Part shown: piece by piece, positions 19,697-29,130 of the stretch
Numbering within the stretch: position 1 is the first letter of the stretch
How the letters are laid out: each line of letters starts with the position of its first letter
NCBI GenBank assembly: GCA_947623655.1
Contig: CANQHG010000001.1
Span: forward strand, 53,207-117,206
DNA length: 64,000 nt
From: an uncultured Clostridia bacterium
GTDB taxonomy: Bacteria > Bacillota > Clostridia > Christensenellales > Borkfalkiaceae
Direction: 5' to 3'
The notes under the pieces: model-generated
Told to the model about the DNA's origin: nothing
The model's database searches: none
Seen by the model: only the letters and a program-made list of their open reading frames with translations
Position numbers and translations under genes: made by a program

Positions 19697-20134
19697 TCAG
19701 ATCTCGTAAATGACCGTGACGGGTCCGTCGTTGGTTTGCCCGATCGTCATGTCGGCGCCGAAAACGCCATACCTGACGGGCACGCCGAGCGCGGCAAGCG
19801 CTTCCCCCGCCGCCCTGTATAAAGGCTCGGCCCTTTCGGGCCGTTCGGCGTCCGTAAAGGACGGACGGTTCCCCTTTTTCGCGTCGCCGTATAACGTAAA
19901 CTGCGACACAAAGAGCACTTCGCCGCCGACGTCGAGCACGGACTTGTTCATTCTCCCTTCGCCGTCCTCAAAGATACGGAGGTTCGCAATTTTTTCCGCG
20001 CACTTTTGCGCTTGTTGCAAGCTATCGCCAACGCGAATGCCGAAATAAACGACAAGCCCGCGTCCGATCTCGGAGACGGGCTGACCGTTTACGGTAAGCT
20101 TCGCGCACAGTACCCGCTGCGCGACAAATTTCAT
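19697..20134 (-). CDS. dtd: D-aminoacyl-tRNA deacylase
   Basis: MKFVAQRVLCAKLTVNGQPVSEIGRGLVVYFGI...EVLFVSQFTLYGDAKKGNRPSFTDA...GVFGADMTIGQTNDGPVTVIYEI. Confidence 0.95.
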   Translation of the reverse strand: MKFVAQRVLCAKLTVNGQPVSEIGRGLVVYFGIRVGDSLQQAQKCAEKIANLRIFEDGEGRMNKSVLDVGGEVLFVSQFTLYGDAKKGNRPSFTDAERPERAEPLYRAAGEALAALGVPVRYGVFGADMTIGQTNDGPVTVIYEI

Positions 20135-20149
20135 GTATTTTCTCCGTTT

Positions 20150-20345
20150 GGGGAGCCCGCACTCAATCGGAATGAGGGGTCCATCCTTATCCCGAGGCAA
20201 GGTCCTCTTGGCCCCCCTCATAGGGGAGCTGTCACGCGCCCTTGCGTGGCTGATGGGTTTTGAATCCATTCGGCCTTACGGCCACTTCCCTGAAAGAGGC
20301 AGCAAGGGGGCATGCGGACACCCGATCCCTCGATGAATTCTTTTC
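20150..20345. repeat. Intergenic repeat region (family B, CCCCTATGAGGGG-type)
   Basis: CCCCTCATAGGGGAGCTGTCACGC...TGGCTGATGGGTTT is the reverse complement of a related segment at 33932-33985. Confidence 0.55.
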
Positions 20346-20372
20346 GCCCTTGAAAAGAATTCATCGAAAAGT

Positions 20373-20936
20373 TTACACTCTCGACATGTATTCCCCTGTA
20401 CGGGTATCGATGCGGATCGTATCGCCCTCGTTGACAAACATGGGAACCTGGAAAGTAGCGCCCGTTTCGACTTTTGCCGCCTTGGTGACATTGGTCGCAG
20501 TGTTGCCCTTTACGCCGGGCTCTGCCTCGATGACTTTGAGTTCGACAAAGTTCTCGGGTTCGACCGAAAAGGCCTTGTCATACAGGAAGCGAACGGTGAC
20601 GGTATCGTTTTCGCGGATATAGCGCAACGCGTCTTCCACCTGATCGTGGTTGAGCGGCGTCATGTTGAATTCATCGTCCATGAAATAATAGAACTCACCG
20701 TCGTTGTACGAATAGGTCATCTTCTTCGTCTCGACCTGCGCCGTCTCGAGCTTCATCGAGGGGTTGAAAGTCTCGTCTGAAAGGACCTGTCCCGTGACGA
20801 CGTTTTTAAGCGTCGTACGGACGAACGCGGCGCCCTTGCCGGGCTTGACGTGCTGGAATTCGACGACAGTATACACGCCGCTCTTATATTCGAACGTGGT
20901 GCCCTTTCTGATATCGCCTGCCATGATTTGTGCCAT
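20373..20936 (-). CDS. efp: Elongation factor P
   Basis: [44 protein letters not shown]...[10 protein letters not shown]. Confidence 0.97.
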   Translation of the reverse strand: MAQIMAGDIRKGTTFEYKSGVYTVVEFQHVKPGKGAAFVRTTLKNVVTGQVLSDETFNPSMKLETAQVETKKMTYSYNDGEFYYFMDDEFNMTPLNHDQVEDALRYIRENDTVTVRFLYDKAFSVEPENFVELKVIEAEPGVKGNTATNVTKAAKVETGATFQVPMFVNEGDTIRIDTRTGEYMSRV

Positions 20937-20953
20937 ACTTGTATCTCCTTTGA

Positions 20954-22006
20954 TTACAAAACCAATAAATTTTTCTGTGTTTTAGACATGAACGAATGTG
21001 TTTTGCCGTTCTTCATGTACATGCTGTCTTCGATGCGAATCCCCAAAACGCCCGCGATGTAAACGCCCGGTTCGTCGGAGAAAACCATGCCGTCGTCGAG
21101 CTTTTGCTCGGCTCTCGGGGAAAGGAGCGGATATTCGTGGATCTGAAGCCCGATGCCATGCCCCAGAGAATGTGTGAAATACTTGTCGAGCCCGTGCTCT
21201 TTGAGATGGTCTCTGGCGATGGCGTCTCCCTCTTTGCCCGTCATTCCCGCAACAAGCTTTTCTTTCACGAGTCGGTGCGCCTCAAGGACAACATTGTAGA
21301 TATTTTTGAAATCGCCGTGGCTGTTGTCGTCGCCGAAGAGGAAAGTACGGGTAATGTCGGAACAGTATCCGTCGACCTTGCAACCGAAGTCGATGAGAAC
21401 GGGGTCGCCGAACCTGAGTTTTGCATTGCCCGTCTCATAGTGGGGAACGCTGCCGTGTGCCCCAAATGCACAGATCGTCTCGAAAGAAGTTCCGCTCGCG
21501 CCCCTCTTGCGCATGTTATACTCCAAAAGTGCGGCCGCGTCGCTCTCCGTCATACCCTCTTTGAGGGCGGGGAGAAGATCGAGAAAGGCCTCTTCCGCAA
21601 TGTCGCAAGCCCGTTGGATACGGCCGAGCTCTTCTTCGGATTTATAGAGCATCGCTTCCTTCAGAGCGGGCATACAGTCGGTGAGCGTAAAACTCTTTTT
21701 GAGGCGTTCGTACGATGCCGCGTCGGTAAAAGGAAACGGAATACCGAGCGTCTTCTTCCCCGCAATGAGCTCCATGGCCTGCGGATAGGCGCCTGCGACG
21801 ACCTCTACGGCGGTTCCTTTGAGCCGCTTTTCCGCCGCTTCGAAGTAGCGGGGATCGGCAACGAATTTACAGCCCGTATCGTCGAGAACGACATAGCCGT
21901 CCGTCGAATAGAAATCCGTGAGGTACCGTCTTAAAAAATCGCATTCGATATAGAGCGCGTCAGCCCCCGAATTTTCATATATTTTGCGCAATTTTTCTGC
22001 GAGCAT
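20954..22006 (-). CDS. M24-family aminopeptidase (Xaa-Pro peptidase type)
   Basis: [23 protein letters not shown]...[19 protein letters not shown]...[14 protein letters not shown] open to 22012. Confidence 0.93.
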   Translation of the reverse strand: MLAEKLRKIYENSGADALYIECDFLRRYLTDFYSTDGYVVLDDTGCKFVADPRYFEAAEKRLKGTAVEVVAGAYPQAMELIAGKKTLGIPFPFTDAASYERLKKSFTLTDCMPALKEAMLYKSEEELGRIQRACDIAEEAFLDLLPALKEGMTESDAAALLEYNMRKRGASGTSFETICAFGAHGSVPHYETGNAKLRFGDPVLIDFGCKVDGYCSDITRTFLFGDDNSHGDFKNIYNVVLEAHRLVKEKLVAGMTGKEGDAIARDHLKEHGLDKYFTHSLGHGIGLQIHEYPLLSPRAEQKLDDGMVFSDEPGVYIAGVLGIRIEDSMYMKNGKTHSFMSKTQKNLLVL

Positions 22007-22012
22007 AACCAT

Positions 22013-22041
22013 ATTATACCAAATTCAGGGGTAATAGTCAA
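22013..22041 (-). promoter_or_regulatory. Sigma-A promoter immediately upstream of the M24 peptidase start
   Basis: Minus strand TTGACT (22041-22036), 17-bp spacer, TATAAT (22018-22013); the ATG at 22006 is 6 nt downstream. Confidence 0.8.
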
Positions 22042-22085
22042 CGGTTTTTTATAAGAAATTGTCCATCCCGCCCGACTGTGAAATT

Positions 22086-22943
22086 TTAATTTTTGTTTTT
22101 TAATTGAAAATATACCTCTTTCATCGTCATGGCGTCCTCGGTCTGGGTGCCAGCCGATTCGGAGACGATGTAAGGTTCAAGACCGTAGCGCAGAAGCGCT
22201 TCCGCAAGGGGTTCGAACTCGGGCCCGTAGACGGTATCTTCGAATGTCAGATGGCGTATTTCCCCCTTTGCGCCGTATTGGATCTTGGAAAAGTGCACAT
22301 GAAAGTTCTTCATGCGCTCGAAACCGATCGCTTCGAGGAAGACGGAGATCCTGTCCGCGTAGTCGTTTGCAGTCTTCAGACTCCCCTGTTCACGGGCATT
22401 GACGTGCCCGAAATCGACGCACGGCGTGAAGACGGGATCGATCGCGCACAGCGCCGCGATCTCTTCGACCGTTCCGATCTGTGCGATCTTTCCCATCGTC
22501 TCGGGGCAGAACGTCATGTCCGCGAGGTCGTTGAGATAGATGTAGTCGCGCAAGATCTTCATTCTGTCTTCAGTGCGGGAAAAAGCGACGTCCCGCGTCT
22601 CTTTTCCCTGTGCGGCCGCATGGAAGACGACCCGCTTTCCGCCCATGGCCTTTGCGAGTTTCGCGCTGTCGAGCACATAGCCGTAAGACTTCGCCGCCAT
22701 TTCGTCGTCGGGATTGGCAAAGTTGATGAAGTAAGGCGCATGGACGGAGATCTCCACGCCCTCCGCCTCAAACGCTTTTTTGATGGACGCGGCTTTTTTC
22801 TCCGTCATTTTTACACCGCGGCCGAAAGAATATTCGAAGCAATCGAGCCCGTGCTCTCTGACGAAACGGGCGGACTCTTCCGTATGTTCATACCCTGCCG
22901 CGTAAAAGCTCTCGCAGTTGCCGCTGGGGCCGAATTTTATCAT
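22086..22943 (-). CDS. Endonuclease IV-like TIM-barrel protein
   Basis: MIKFGPSGNCESFY...ISVHAPYFINFANPDD...GGKRVVFHAAAQGK...FTPCVDFGHVNAREQG...NFHVHFSKIQYG. Confidence 0.8.
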   Translation of the reverse strand: MIKFGPSGNCESFYAAGYEHTEESARFVREHGLDCFEYSFGRGVKMTEKKAASIKKAFEAEGVEISVHAPYFINFANPDDEMAAKSYGYVLDSAKLAKAMGGKRVVFHAAAQGKETRDVAFSRTEDRMKILRDYIYLNDLADMTFCPETMGKIAQIGTVEEIAALCAIDPVFTPCVDFGHVNAREQGSLKTANDYADRISVFLEAIGFERMKNFHVHFSKIQYGAKGEIRHLTFEDTVYGPEFEPLAEALLRYGLEPYIVSESAGTQTEDAMTMKEVYFQLKNKN

Positions 22944-22967
22944 GATATGTACTCCTTGCTTTAAAAA

Positions 22968-23879
22968 TTAAATAATACGGCGGGAGCGCAGGCGGGCGAT
23001 GTCGCATTGAAGTTGCTCTTTCAAGGCTTCCGCAGAAGAAAACTTTTCGATGGAACGGAAAAATTCCGTGGGATAGACGTCGACGGTCGCGCCATAGAGG
23101 TCGCCCGAAAAATCGTCGAGATATGCCTCGATCTTGCGCTCCGCGACCCCAAATGTGGGACGGGCGCCGATGTTGACGATGGTCTTGAATATTCCTTTCG
23201 GCGTGGCGCAAATGCCGCCGTATACGCCGTCGGGCGGGAGAAGTTTCTCGTCCGGAGCCGTCAGATTCAGCGTGGGAAAGCCGTACGTTCTCCCCACTTG
23301 CCGCCCGTGCTCAACGGTACCGCGGATAAAGTATCCGCTGCAGAGCCACGCATTGAGGTGAGAAAACTGTCTCTCCCCGAGAAGCCGCTTACAGACGGAA
23401 ACGGAAATCTTCCCGCTTTTCGCTTTCACGATCGGAAGAACGGAAACAGGGCAGGGTGCAAGCTCCTTGAGCAGCGCGGCATCCCCGCGGGCGTCCTTGC
23501 CGAAACGGAAATCTTCGCCGCAGATGACGCGTGAGACGGGGATGAGCGCGAAGAGTTCCTCGAGAAATTTCTCCGCCGCAAAATCTCTGAGTTCGCCGCT
23601 CAAATCGAGTTCCAAAAGGTAGGATATTCCCGCCCGTTCAAAGAGAAAACGGCGCTCCTCTTTTGTAAAGAGGACTTTGCCTTTTTCGCCGAACATCGTC
23701 GTGATGGCAATGGGTGAAGCGCACGCTTTCGCCTCGTCAAGGAGACATTTGTGGCCGAGGTGGAGCCCATCAAATCCGCCGAGAACGAGAGCATATTTCG
23801 TTTGGGGAGATTCTTCGCTATGCTCGGAACAGTGCGGTGTGACGGGCGGAGAGACGAGCGGAAAGGAACGAATCAACAT
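22968..23879 (-). CDS. ribF: Bifunctional riboflavin kinase/FAD synthetase
   Basis: ALVLGGFDGLHLGHKCLLDEA...VICGEDFRFGKDARG...GTVEHGRQVGRTYGFPTLNL...GVYGGICAT. Confidence 0.94.
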   Translation of the reverse strand: MLIRSFPLVSPPVTPHCSEHSEESPQTKYALVLGGFDGLHLGHKCLLDEAKACASPIAITTMFGEKGKVLFTKEERRFLFERAGISYLLELDLSGELRDFAAEKFLEELFALIPVSRVICGEDFRFGKDARGDAALLKELAPCPVSVLPIVKAKSGKISVSVCKRLLGERQFSHLNAWLCSGYFIRGTVEHGRQVGRTYGFPTLNLTAPDEKLLPPDGVYGGICATPKGIFKTIVNIGARPTFGVAERKIEAYLDDFSGDLYGATVDVYPTEFFRSIEKFSSAEALKEQLQCDIARLRSRRII

Positions 23880-24706
23880 AGTTTTTTATCAGGGCGGAGC
23901 ATGCCCCCCTCCACGACACCCGTGCCGTAAAAGGCGCCGCCACTGTAGAGTTTGTACATGCCGTCTTCTTCGCCGACGGGAACATGAACGCCGTGGAAAA
24001 AGCGTTCATCCGTCACGTCGAGCGAGGGAAACGGCAAAACGGTCTCCGTCGGGATCAGATATTCCCGTAGATTGTCGGGGGTGAGCGCGTCGAGCGGGAC
24101 GGCGTTCTCCGCACGGAAAGGTCCGCTTGCGGTTCTAATAAGCTTGGTCATATAGGCGCCCGACGAGAGCGCCTCCCCCATGTCGCGGGCGAGAGAGCGA
24201 ATATAGGTGCCGCCGCCGCAGACGATTTCGAACTCAAACTCGTCCTCTTCCGTCTGCCGCGTGAGTTTCAGAGAAAAAATCTTCACTTTTCTTGCGGGAA
24301 GCTCTACGTCTTTCCCCTTGCGCGCCAGCTCGTAGCTCCTCTTCCCATCCACACAGATCGCCGAAAACGCGGGCGGACGCTGTAAGATCTCGCCCGTAAA
24401 ATCGGACAAAATTTGCTCAACGGCATATTTTGGGGGTACCATGCCCGAGACCCTTGGTTCGGATTCTCTGTCGAGCGTGTCTGTGGTATACCCGAAGCGG
24501 AAGCGTGCAAGATACGTTTTTTCCTTGCCCAAAAAGTAGTCGAAAAGGCGGGTCGCATTGCCCGCCCCGATGGGAAGGACCCCCTCGGCAAGGGGGTCGA
24601 GCGTGCCCATGTGCCCGCAAGACGTCCCGCTGAGCCGCTTTAAACGGTTTACGGGATATGTGGAGGAAACGCCCTCGCGCTTGTAAATATTAAAAAAACC
24701 CGTCAT
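23873..24706 (-). CDS. truB: tRNA pseudouridine synthase B
   Basis: MTGFFNIYKREGVSSTYPVNRLKR...GHMGTLDPLAEGVLPIGAGNATRLFDYFLGKEKTYLARFRFGYTTDTLD. Confidence 0.95.
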   Translation of the reverse strand: MTGFFNIYKREGVSSTYPVNRLKRLSGTSCGHMGTLDPLAEGVLPIGAGNATRLFDYFLGKEKTYLARFRFGYTTDTLDRESEPRVSGMVPPKYAVEQILSDFTGEILQRPPAFSAICVDGKRSYELARKGKDVELPARKVKIFSLKLTRQTEEDEFEFEIVCGGGTYIRSLARDMGEALSSGAYMTKLIRTASGPFRAENAVPLDALTPDNLREYLIPTETVLPFPSLDVTDERFFHGVHVPVGEEDGMYKLYSGGAFYGTGVVEGGMLRPDKKLC

Positions 24707-25671
24707 GTCTCTATATATTGCGATACGGTGAAAGCGAGCCTGTCAAGCACCTCTTCCTCTTCTCCGAAGATCATGCAGCCGGACGCCAGAACATGCCCGC
24801 CGCCCCCGAACACCCGCGCGATCTCGTTGACGTTTGTCTCTTTCGAACGGAAAGAGACTTTGTACTGCCCCCTCTTAACTTCCATGATGCATATGGAGAC
24901 GGCAACTGCATCGATGTCGAGCGCAAAATCGACGATACCTTCCGTCGCATCCTGTCCCAAACCGTATTTTTTGAGCAAACTCTGCGTGACGACGACGATA
25001 GCAAGTTTTCCGCCGAGGAAATAGCGGATGCGCGATATTGTCTCCGCAAAGAGATCCGCACGCGCCCTGGTCTTCTTCTTATATGCCTCATAGCTGATCT
25101 TTCCGATCTCCGCCCCCGCTTCCATGCAAGCAGCAGCAGTCAGAAAAGTCTCTCTCCCGACGTCGCCGTGCGAAAAGGAGCCCGAATCCGTAATGAGTCC
25201 CGTAAGGAGCGCCTCGGAAATTTGTTTATCTATCTTTACTCCGAGCGCTGTAATCAGCCTATAGATATTCTGGCAGTTGGAGGCACATTCCGCTACGTAG
25301 TTATAGCGGCAAAATCGGGCGTTGGAAATATGGTGGTCGATGTTGACTGTGAGCTTTTTCCTTGCCCCGCGTCTGAACGTTTCCTGCAATTCCCCGAGAC
25401 GGTTTTCCGCGCTCACGTCAACGAGGATATACGCTTCCGCGTCTGCCGAGGGGGTTGTCTTTATCTCTTTTGCACCTTCCAAAAAGTAATATCTCTCCGG
25501 AATTTTTGCCTCGTTCACGATCTCTGTGCGAATACCGAGCATAGAAAGAGCGCGGCCGAGACCCAGCGCACTCCCCAAGGTATCCCCGTCGGGGCGCATG
25601 TGCGTGAAGATGACCGCGCTTTTTAAGGTACGGAGTACTTTTGCGATTTCCTCGATACTGTTCATGATCAA
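24703..25671 (-). CDS. DHH/DHHA1 phosphoesterase (NrnA-like)
   Basis: VIFTHMRPDGDTLGSALGLG...NIDHHISNARFCRYN...GLITDSGSF...GGGGHVLASGCMI. Confidence 0.93.
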   Translation of the reverse strand: MIMNSIEEIAKVLRTLKSAVIFTHMRPDGDTLGSALGLGRALSMLGIRTEIVNEAKIPERYYFLEGAKEIKTTPSADAEAYILVDVSAENRLGELQETFRRGARKKLTVNIDHHISNARFCRYNYVAECASNCQNIYRLITALGVKIDKQISEALLTGLITDSGSFSHGDVGRETFLTAAACMEAGAEIGKISYEAYKKKTRARADLFAETISRIRYFLGGKLAIVVVTQSLLKKYGLGQDATEGIVDFALDIDAVAVSICIMEVKRGQYKVSFRSKETNVNEIARVFGGGGHVLASGCMIFGEEEEVLDRLAFTVSQYIET

Positions 25672-26015
25672 TCCTTGTGTATCTGTGCAAAAAGTTCGTC
25701 CATTTTAGAGCCGTATTCCATGCTCCCGTCGAGCAAGAATGTGAGCACGGGAACGGTGCGCATGCGCATGACTTTGGAGAGTTCTTTCCGCACAAATCCC
25801 GCGTTTTCCTTGATACATGCGAACGTCTTTTCCTTTTCTCCCTCGGGCGCGTAGATGCTCAGATATACTTTCGCCGTCTTGAGGTCGGGCGCGACGTCCG
25901 CTTCCGTCACCGAGACGATGCCCTTGAGGTCGGGTTCCTTATTTTTGAGGGCGCCCGAAAGAATGGCGGAGATCTCCTTTTGGTATTCGCTGTTCAATCT
26001 GTCTGTGCGCTTCAT
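25668..26015 (-). CDS. rbfA: 30S ribosome-binding factor
   Basis: MKRTDRLNSEYQKEISAILSGALKNKEPDLKGIVSVTEADVAPDLKTAKVYLSIYA. Confidence 0.93.
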   Translation of the reverse strand: MKRTDRLNSEYQKEISAILSGALKNKEPDLKGIVSVTEADVAPDLKTAKVYLSIYAPEGEKEKTFACIKENAGFVRKELSKVMRMRTVPVLTFLLDGSMEYGSKMDELFAQIHKD

Positions 26016-28573
26016 GCCTGCTTGATCTCCTCGATGACATAGCACTCGATATAGTCGCCGATGCGGATCTCGTTGAACCCGTCGATCGCGCAACCGCATT
26101 CCATGCCTGCCGCCATCTCTTTGACTTCATCTTTATAATGTTTGAGCGTCTTGACGTTGCCTTCGACGATCATCACATTGTCGCGGTAAATACGGAGTTT
26201 TCCGCCGCGGACAAGTCGACCCTCTTCCACAAAGCAACCTGCGACCGTACCGACGCCCGTGATGTGGAACGTTTCTTTGACTGCGGCTTTGCCCATGTAC
26301 ACTTCTCTGTATTTGGGGGAAAGCATGCCCTTGAGCGCGGCTTCCATATCGTCGATGAGCTCGTAAATGATGCGGTATAGTCTGACGTCGACATGGGAGC
26401 GCTCGGCAAGCGTCTTGGCCTTGCTGTCCGGACGGACGTTGAAACCGATGACAATGGCGCTCGCGCTGTCCGCGAGGGTGATGTCGCTCTCGGAAATGGC
26501 GCCTGCCGCCGCATGAATAACTTTGATGACGACTTCCTCGTTGGAAAGTTTCTCGAGCGAGCCCTTAACGGCCTCGACCGAGCCCTGCACATCGCCTTTG
26601 ACGATGAGGTTGAGCGTTTTGAGATTGCCTTCGGTGACGTCTTTGAAAAGCTCGTCGAGGCTTGCGCCCTTCTTCTCGCGGATCATCGATTCGCGTTCCT
26701 TGTTTTTGCGCTCTTCCTGTACTTTCTTCATGAGCGACTGTTCCACGGCGAAGATCGTATCGCCCGCGCCGGGGACGTCTTCAAGTCCGAGCACGGAGAC
26801 CGCCATCGAAGGACCCGCTTCTTTTACGGTGCGGCCCTTGTCGTCGATCATGGCGCGGACGCGGCCCATGGTCGTGCCTGAAATGAGGTTGTCGCCCGTG
26901 TGCAGCGTGCCGTTCTGGACGAGCACGCTCGCCATGGGGCCCTTGCCCTTGTCGAGCTTGGCCTCGATGACAACGCCCTTTGCCTTCCGCGTCGGATCAG
27001 CCTTGAGTTCGAGCATTTCGGCTTGCAGATAGATACTCTCGAGAAGCTGGTCGATCCCCTCGCCCGTCTTGGCGGATACGGGTACGACCATGACGTCGCC
27101 GCCCCATTCTTCGGGAACAAGGTCGTATTTCATAAGCCCTTGCTTCACTGCGTCGGGATTGACATGGGGCTTATCCATCTTGTTCATAGCGACAATGATC
27201 GGAACGTCCGCCGCCTTGGCATGGTCGATGGCCTCGACCGTCTGCGGCATGATACCGTCGTCCGCCGCAACGACGAGCACAACGATATCGGTAACCTTTG
27301 CACCCCTCGCGCGCATTGCCGAGAAAGCCGCGTGGCCAGGCGTATCGATAAACGTGATTTGTTTTCCCTCGCCGAACGTAACGGTGTAGGCGCCGATGCT
27401 CTGCGTGATGCCGCCCGCCTCGCCCTCGGTGACGTTGGTCTTTCTGATTTTGTCGAGCAGAGACGTCTTGCCGTGGTCGACATGCCCCATGACCGTGACG
27501 ACGGGCGCACGGGGAACCATGTTTTCGCTGTTGCCCTCTTCGTGCGCCTCAATGAGCGTCTCCTCCGCCGTCTTTTCAGGCTTGTATTCGAGATCGATCC
27601 CGAGCTCGAGAGCGATGTAGGCGGCGTTGTCGTAATCGATGGACTCGTTCACCGTCTTGGTGACGCCCTCTTTGAAGAGACGCTTGACGATCTCGACCGC
27701 CGAAATGCCGAGTTTTTCGGAAAGCACCTTGATGGGTATATCCTTGCTCGTGACAACGGCATGATCGATCTTTACCGTCTGGCTCTCGCGTTTTACGCCT
27801 TTCTTTTGGAAACGGGCCTTGCGGTAGCCGCTCTTATCTTCGTCGAAATCGCCGACGGTAGCCCCCTGTTGGCGAATCAGCGCCCGCTTATTGACGGGAC
27901 GGCGCTCGACGAACGTTTTATCGAATTTTTTGGGCGCCTCTTTTCTCTGCACGGGTGCGGGAGGCGGCGTTGCGACCGGACGGACGGCGGGACGCGGAGG
28001 CCGTATCCCCGCTGCCGTCCCCGTACGGGGCTGGAACGTGCCGCCCTGACGGGGCGGATAGGGCGCTCTCTGCCCGTTCGGTTGCGCGGGACGCTGACTG
28101 CCGTATGCGGGTCTTGCTCCCTGGGACGGACGCACGTCTCTTGTCTCGGGACGGAAAGTGGGACGGGGCGTAGAAGCCACCGTGCTCCGCACGGGCTTTT
28201 CGGCCGCGGGTTTTTCGGAAGCTTTCTTTTCGGGCGCCGCTTCCTCCTTTTCCGCAACGGGAGCGGGCGGAATTGCCGCGACGGGAGGTTCTTTCTCTTT
28301 CTCCTGTTTTGCGGCTTCCTCGGCGGCCTGCTTTTCCGCTTCGAGCCTTGCGGCTTCTGCGGCGGCGCGGGCGGCCTCCTCCTGCTTCCTCAGCTCCTCT
28401 TCCCGTCTCGCTTCCTCTTCCGCACGCTTCTTTGCGACCGCCGCTTCGAGCTCGGAGAGCCTTTTCATGAGCTCCGTAAGCTGTTTTTCGTTGGCCGAGA
28501 TCGCCTTTTGAAGCGCTATGGTATCCTGATCCGAGGCGAGTAAATTCAATTTTTCAATATTCTCGTATGCCAT
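26012..28573 (-). CDS. infB: Translation initiation factor IF-2
   Basis: RAPVVTVMGHVDHGKTSLLDKIRKTNVTEGEAGGITQSIGAYTV...FIDTPGHAAFSAMRARGA...NKMDKP, with low-complexity N-terminal extension. Confidence 0.98.
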   Translation of the reverse strand: MAYENIEKLNLLASDQDTIALQKAISANEKQLTELMKRLSELEAAVAKKRAEEEARREEELRKQEEAARAAAEAARLEAEKQAAEEAAKQEKEKEPPVAAIPPAPVAEKEEAAPEKKASEKPAAEKPVRSTVASTPRPTFRPETRDVRPSQGARPAYGSQRPAQPNGQRAPYPPRQGGTFQPRTGTAAGIRPPRPAVRPVATPPPAPVQRKEAPKKFDKTFVERRPVNKRALIRQQGATVGDFDEDKSGYRKARFQKKGVKRESQTVKIDHAVVTSKDIPIKVLSEKLGISAVEIVKRLFKEGVTKTVNESIDYDNAAYIALELGIDLEYKPEKTAEETLIEAHEEGNSENMVPRAPVVTVMGHVDHGKTSLLDKIRKTNVTEGEAGGITQSIGAYTVTFGEGKQITFIDTPGHAAFSAMRARGAKVTDIVVLVVAADDGIMPQTVEAIDHAKAADVPIIVAMNKMDKPHVNPDAVKQGLMKYDLVPEEWGGDVMVVPVSAKTGEGIDQLLESIYLQAEMLELKADPTRKAKGVVIEAKLDKGKGPMASVLVQNGTLHTGDNLISGTTMGRVRAMIDDKGRTVKEAGPSMAVSVLGLEDVPGAGDTIFAVEQSLMKKVQEERKNKERESMIREKKGASLDELFKDVTEGNLKTLNLIVKGDVQGSVEAVKGSLEKLSNEEVVIKVIHAAAGAISESDITLADSASAIVIGFNVRPDSKAKTLAERSHVDVRLYRIIYELIDDMEAALKGMLSPKYREVYMGKAAVKETFHITGVGTVAGCFVEEGRLVRGGKLRIYRDNVMIVEGNVKTLKHYKDEVKEMAAGMECGCAIDGFNEIRIGDYIECYVIEEIKQA

Positions 28574-28589
28574 TCGTTACCTTCCTGAC

Positions 28590-28874
28590 CTATTCTCCGA
28601 TTTCCTTGATGAGCGCACGGGCGAGATGTTCTTCCCGCACCGCCGCGACCATACAGCCGGACTTTCCTGCCGCTTCCCCCAGATTTTCGAGAAAAAGGAG
28701 CGGACACATCAGTCTGGACTGCTGTTTTTTGATCTCTTTTTTAGAGTTTTCCGACGCGGCGGGATCTGCCACGATGAGAAAACATTTTTTGACCGCAGAC
28801 AGGGCGTTGACGCCGAGCGTGAGCTTCCCCGCTCTCCGCGCAAGCCCTAAATAGCTCTCCGCTTTACTTCGCAC
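28590..28874 (-). CDS. L7Ae-family ribosomal/RNA-binding protein (YlxQ-like)
   Basis: YLGLARRAGKLTLGVNALSAVKKCFLIVADPAASENSKKEI; between infB and rnpM. Probable GTG start. Confidence 0.85.
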   Translation of the reverse strand: MRSKAESYLGLARRAGKLTLGVNALSAVKKCFLIVADPAASENSKKEIKKQQSRLMCPLLFLENLGEAAGKSGCMVAAVREEHLARALIKEIGE

Positions 28875-29130
28875 CGAATTCCTCCTCGACGCGCGTATAC
28901 ACTTCCTCGGGGACGGCACAGGAAAACGCCTTGTTCAGAAGACGGTATTTTTTCAGTTTTTTGACGCATTCCGCATTGTTGCAGATATAGGCACCGCGGC
29001 CCGCCATCTTCCCCGAAAAGTCAAGCGAAATTTCCCCCGCAGCGTTTTTGACAATGCGGAGCATCTCCCTTTTGGGCATTTCCTGCCTGCATGCGATGCA
29101 GGTACGCATCGGGATCTTTTTCTCGGGCAT
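28864..29130 (-). CDS. YlxR/RnpM family protein (DUF448)
   Basis: PMRTCIACRQEMPKREMLRIVKNAAGEISLDFSGKMAGRGAYIC. Confidence 0.92.
   Translation of the reverse strand: MPEKKIPMRTCIACRQEMPKREMLRIVKNAAGEISLDFSGKMAGRGAYICNNAECVKKLKKYRLLNKAFSCAVPEEVYTRVEEEFGAK

Noticed and set aside
26900-28543. 547-aa plus-strand ORF opposite infB (and similar long antisense ORFs at 2662-3828, 38148-39083, 18578-19690, 42077-43375)
   Set aside because: Shadow ORFs caused by codon bias of genuine minus-strand genes (infB, pheA/DAHPS, recA, MBL hydrolase, ftsK); no recognisable protein features.
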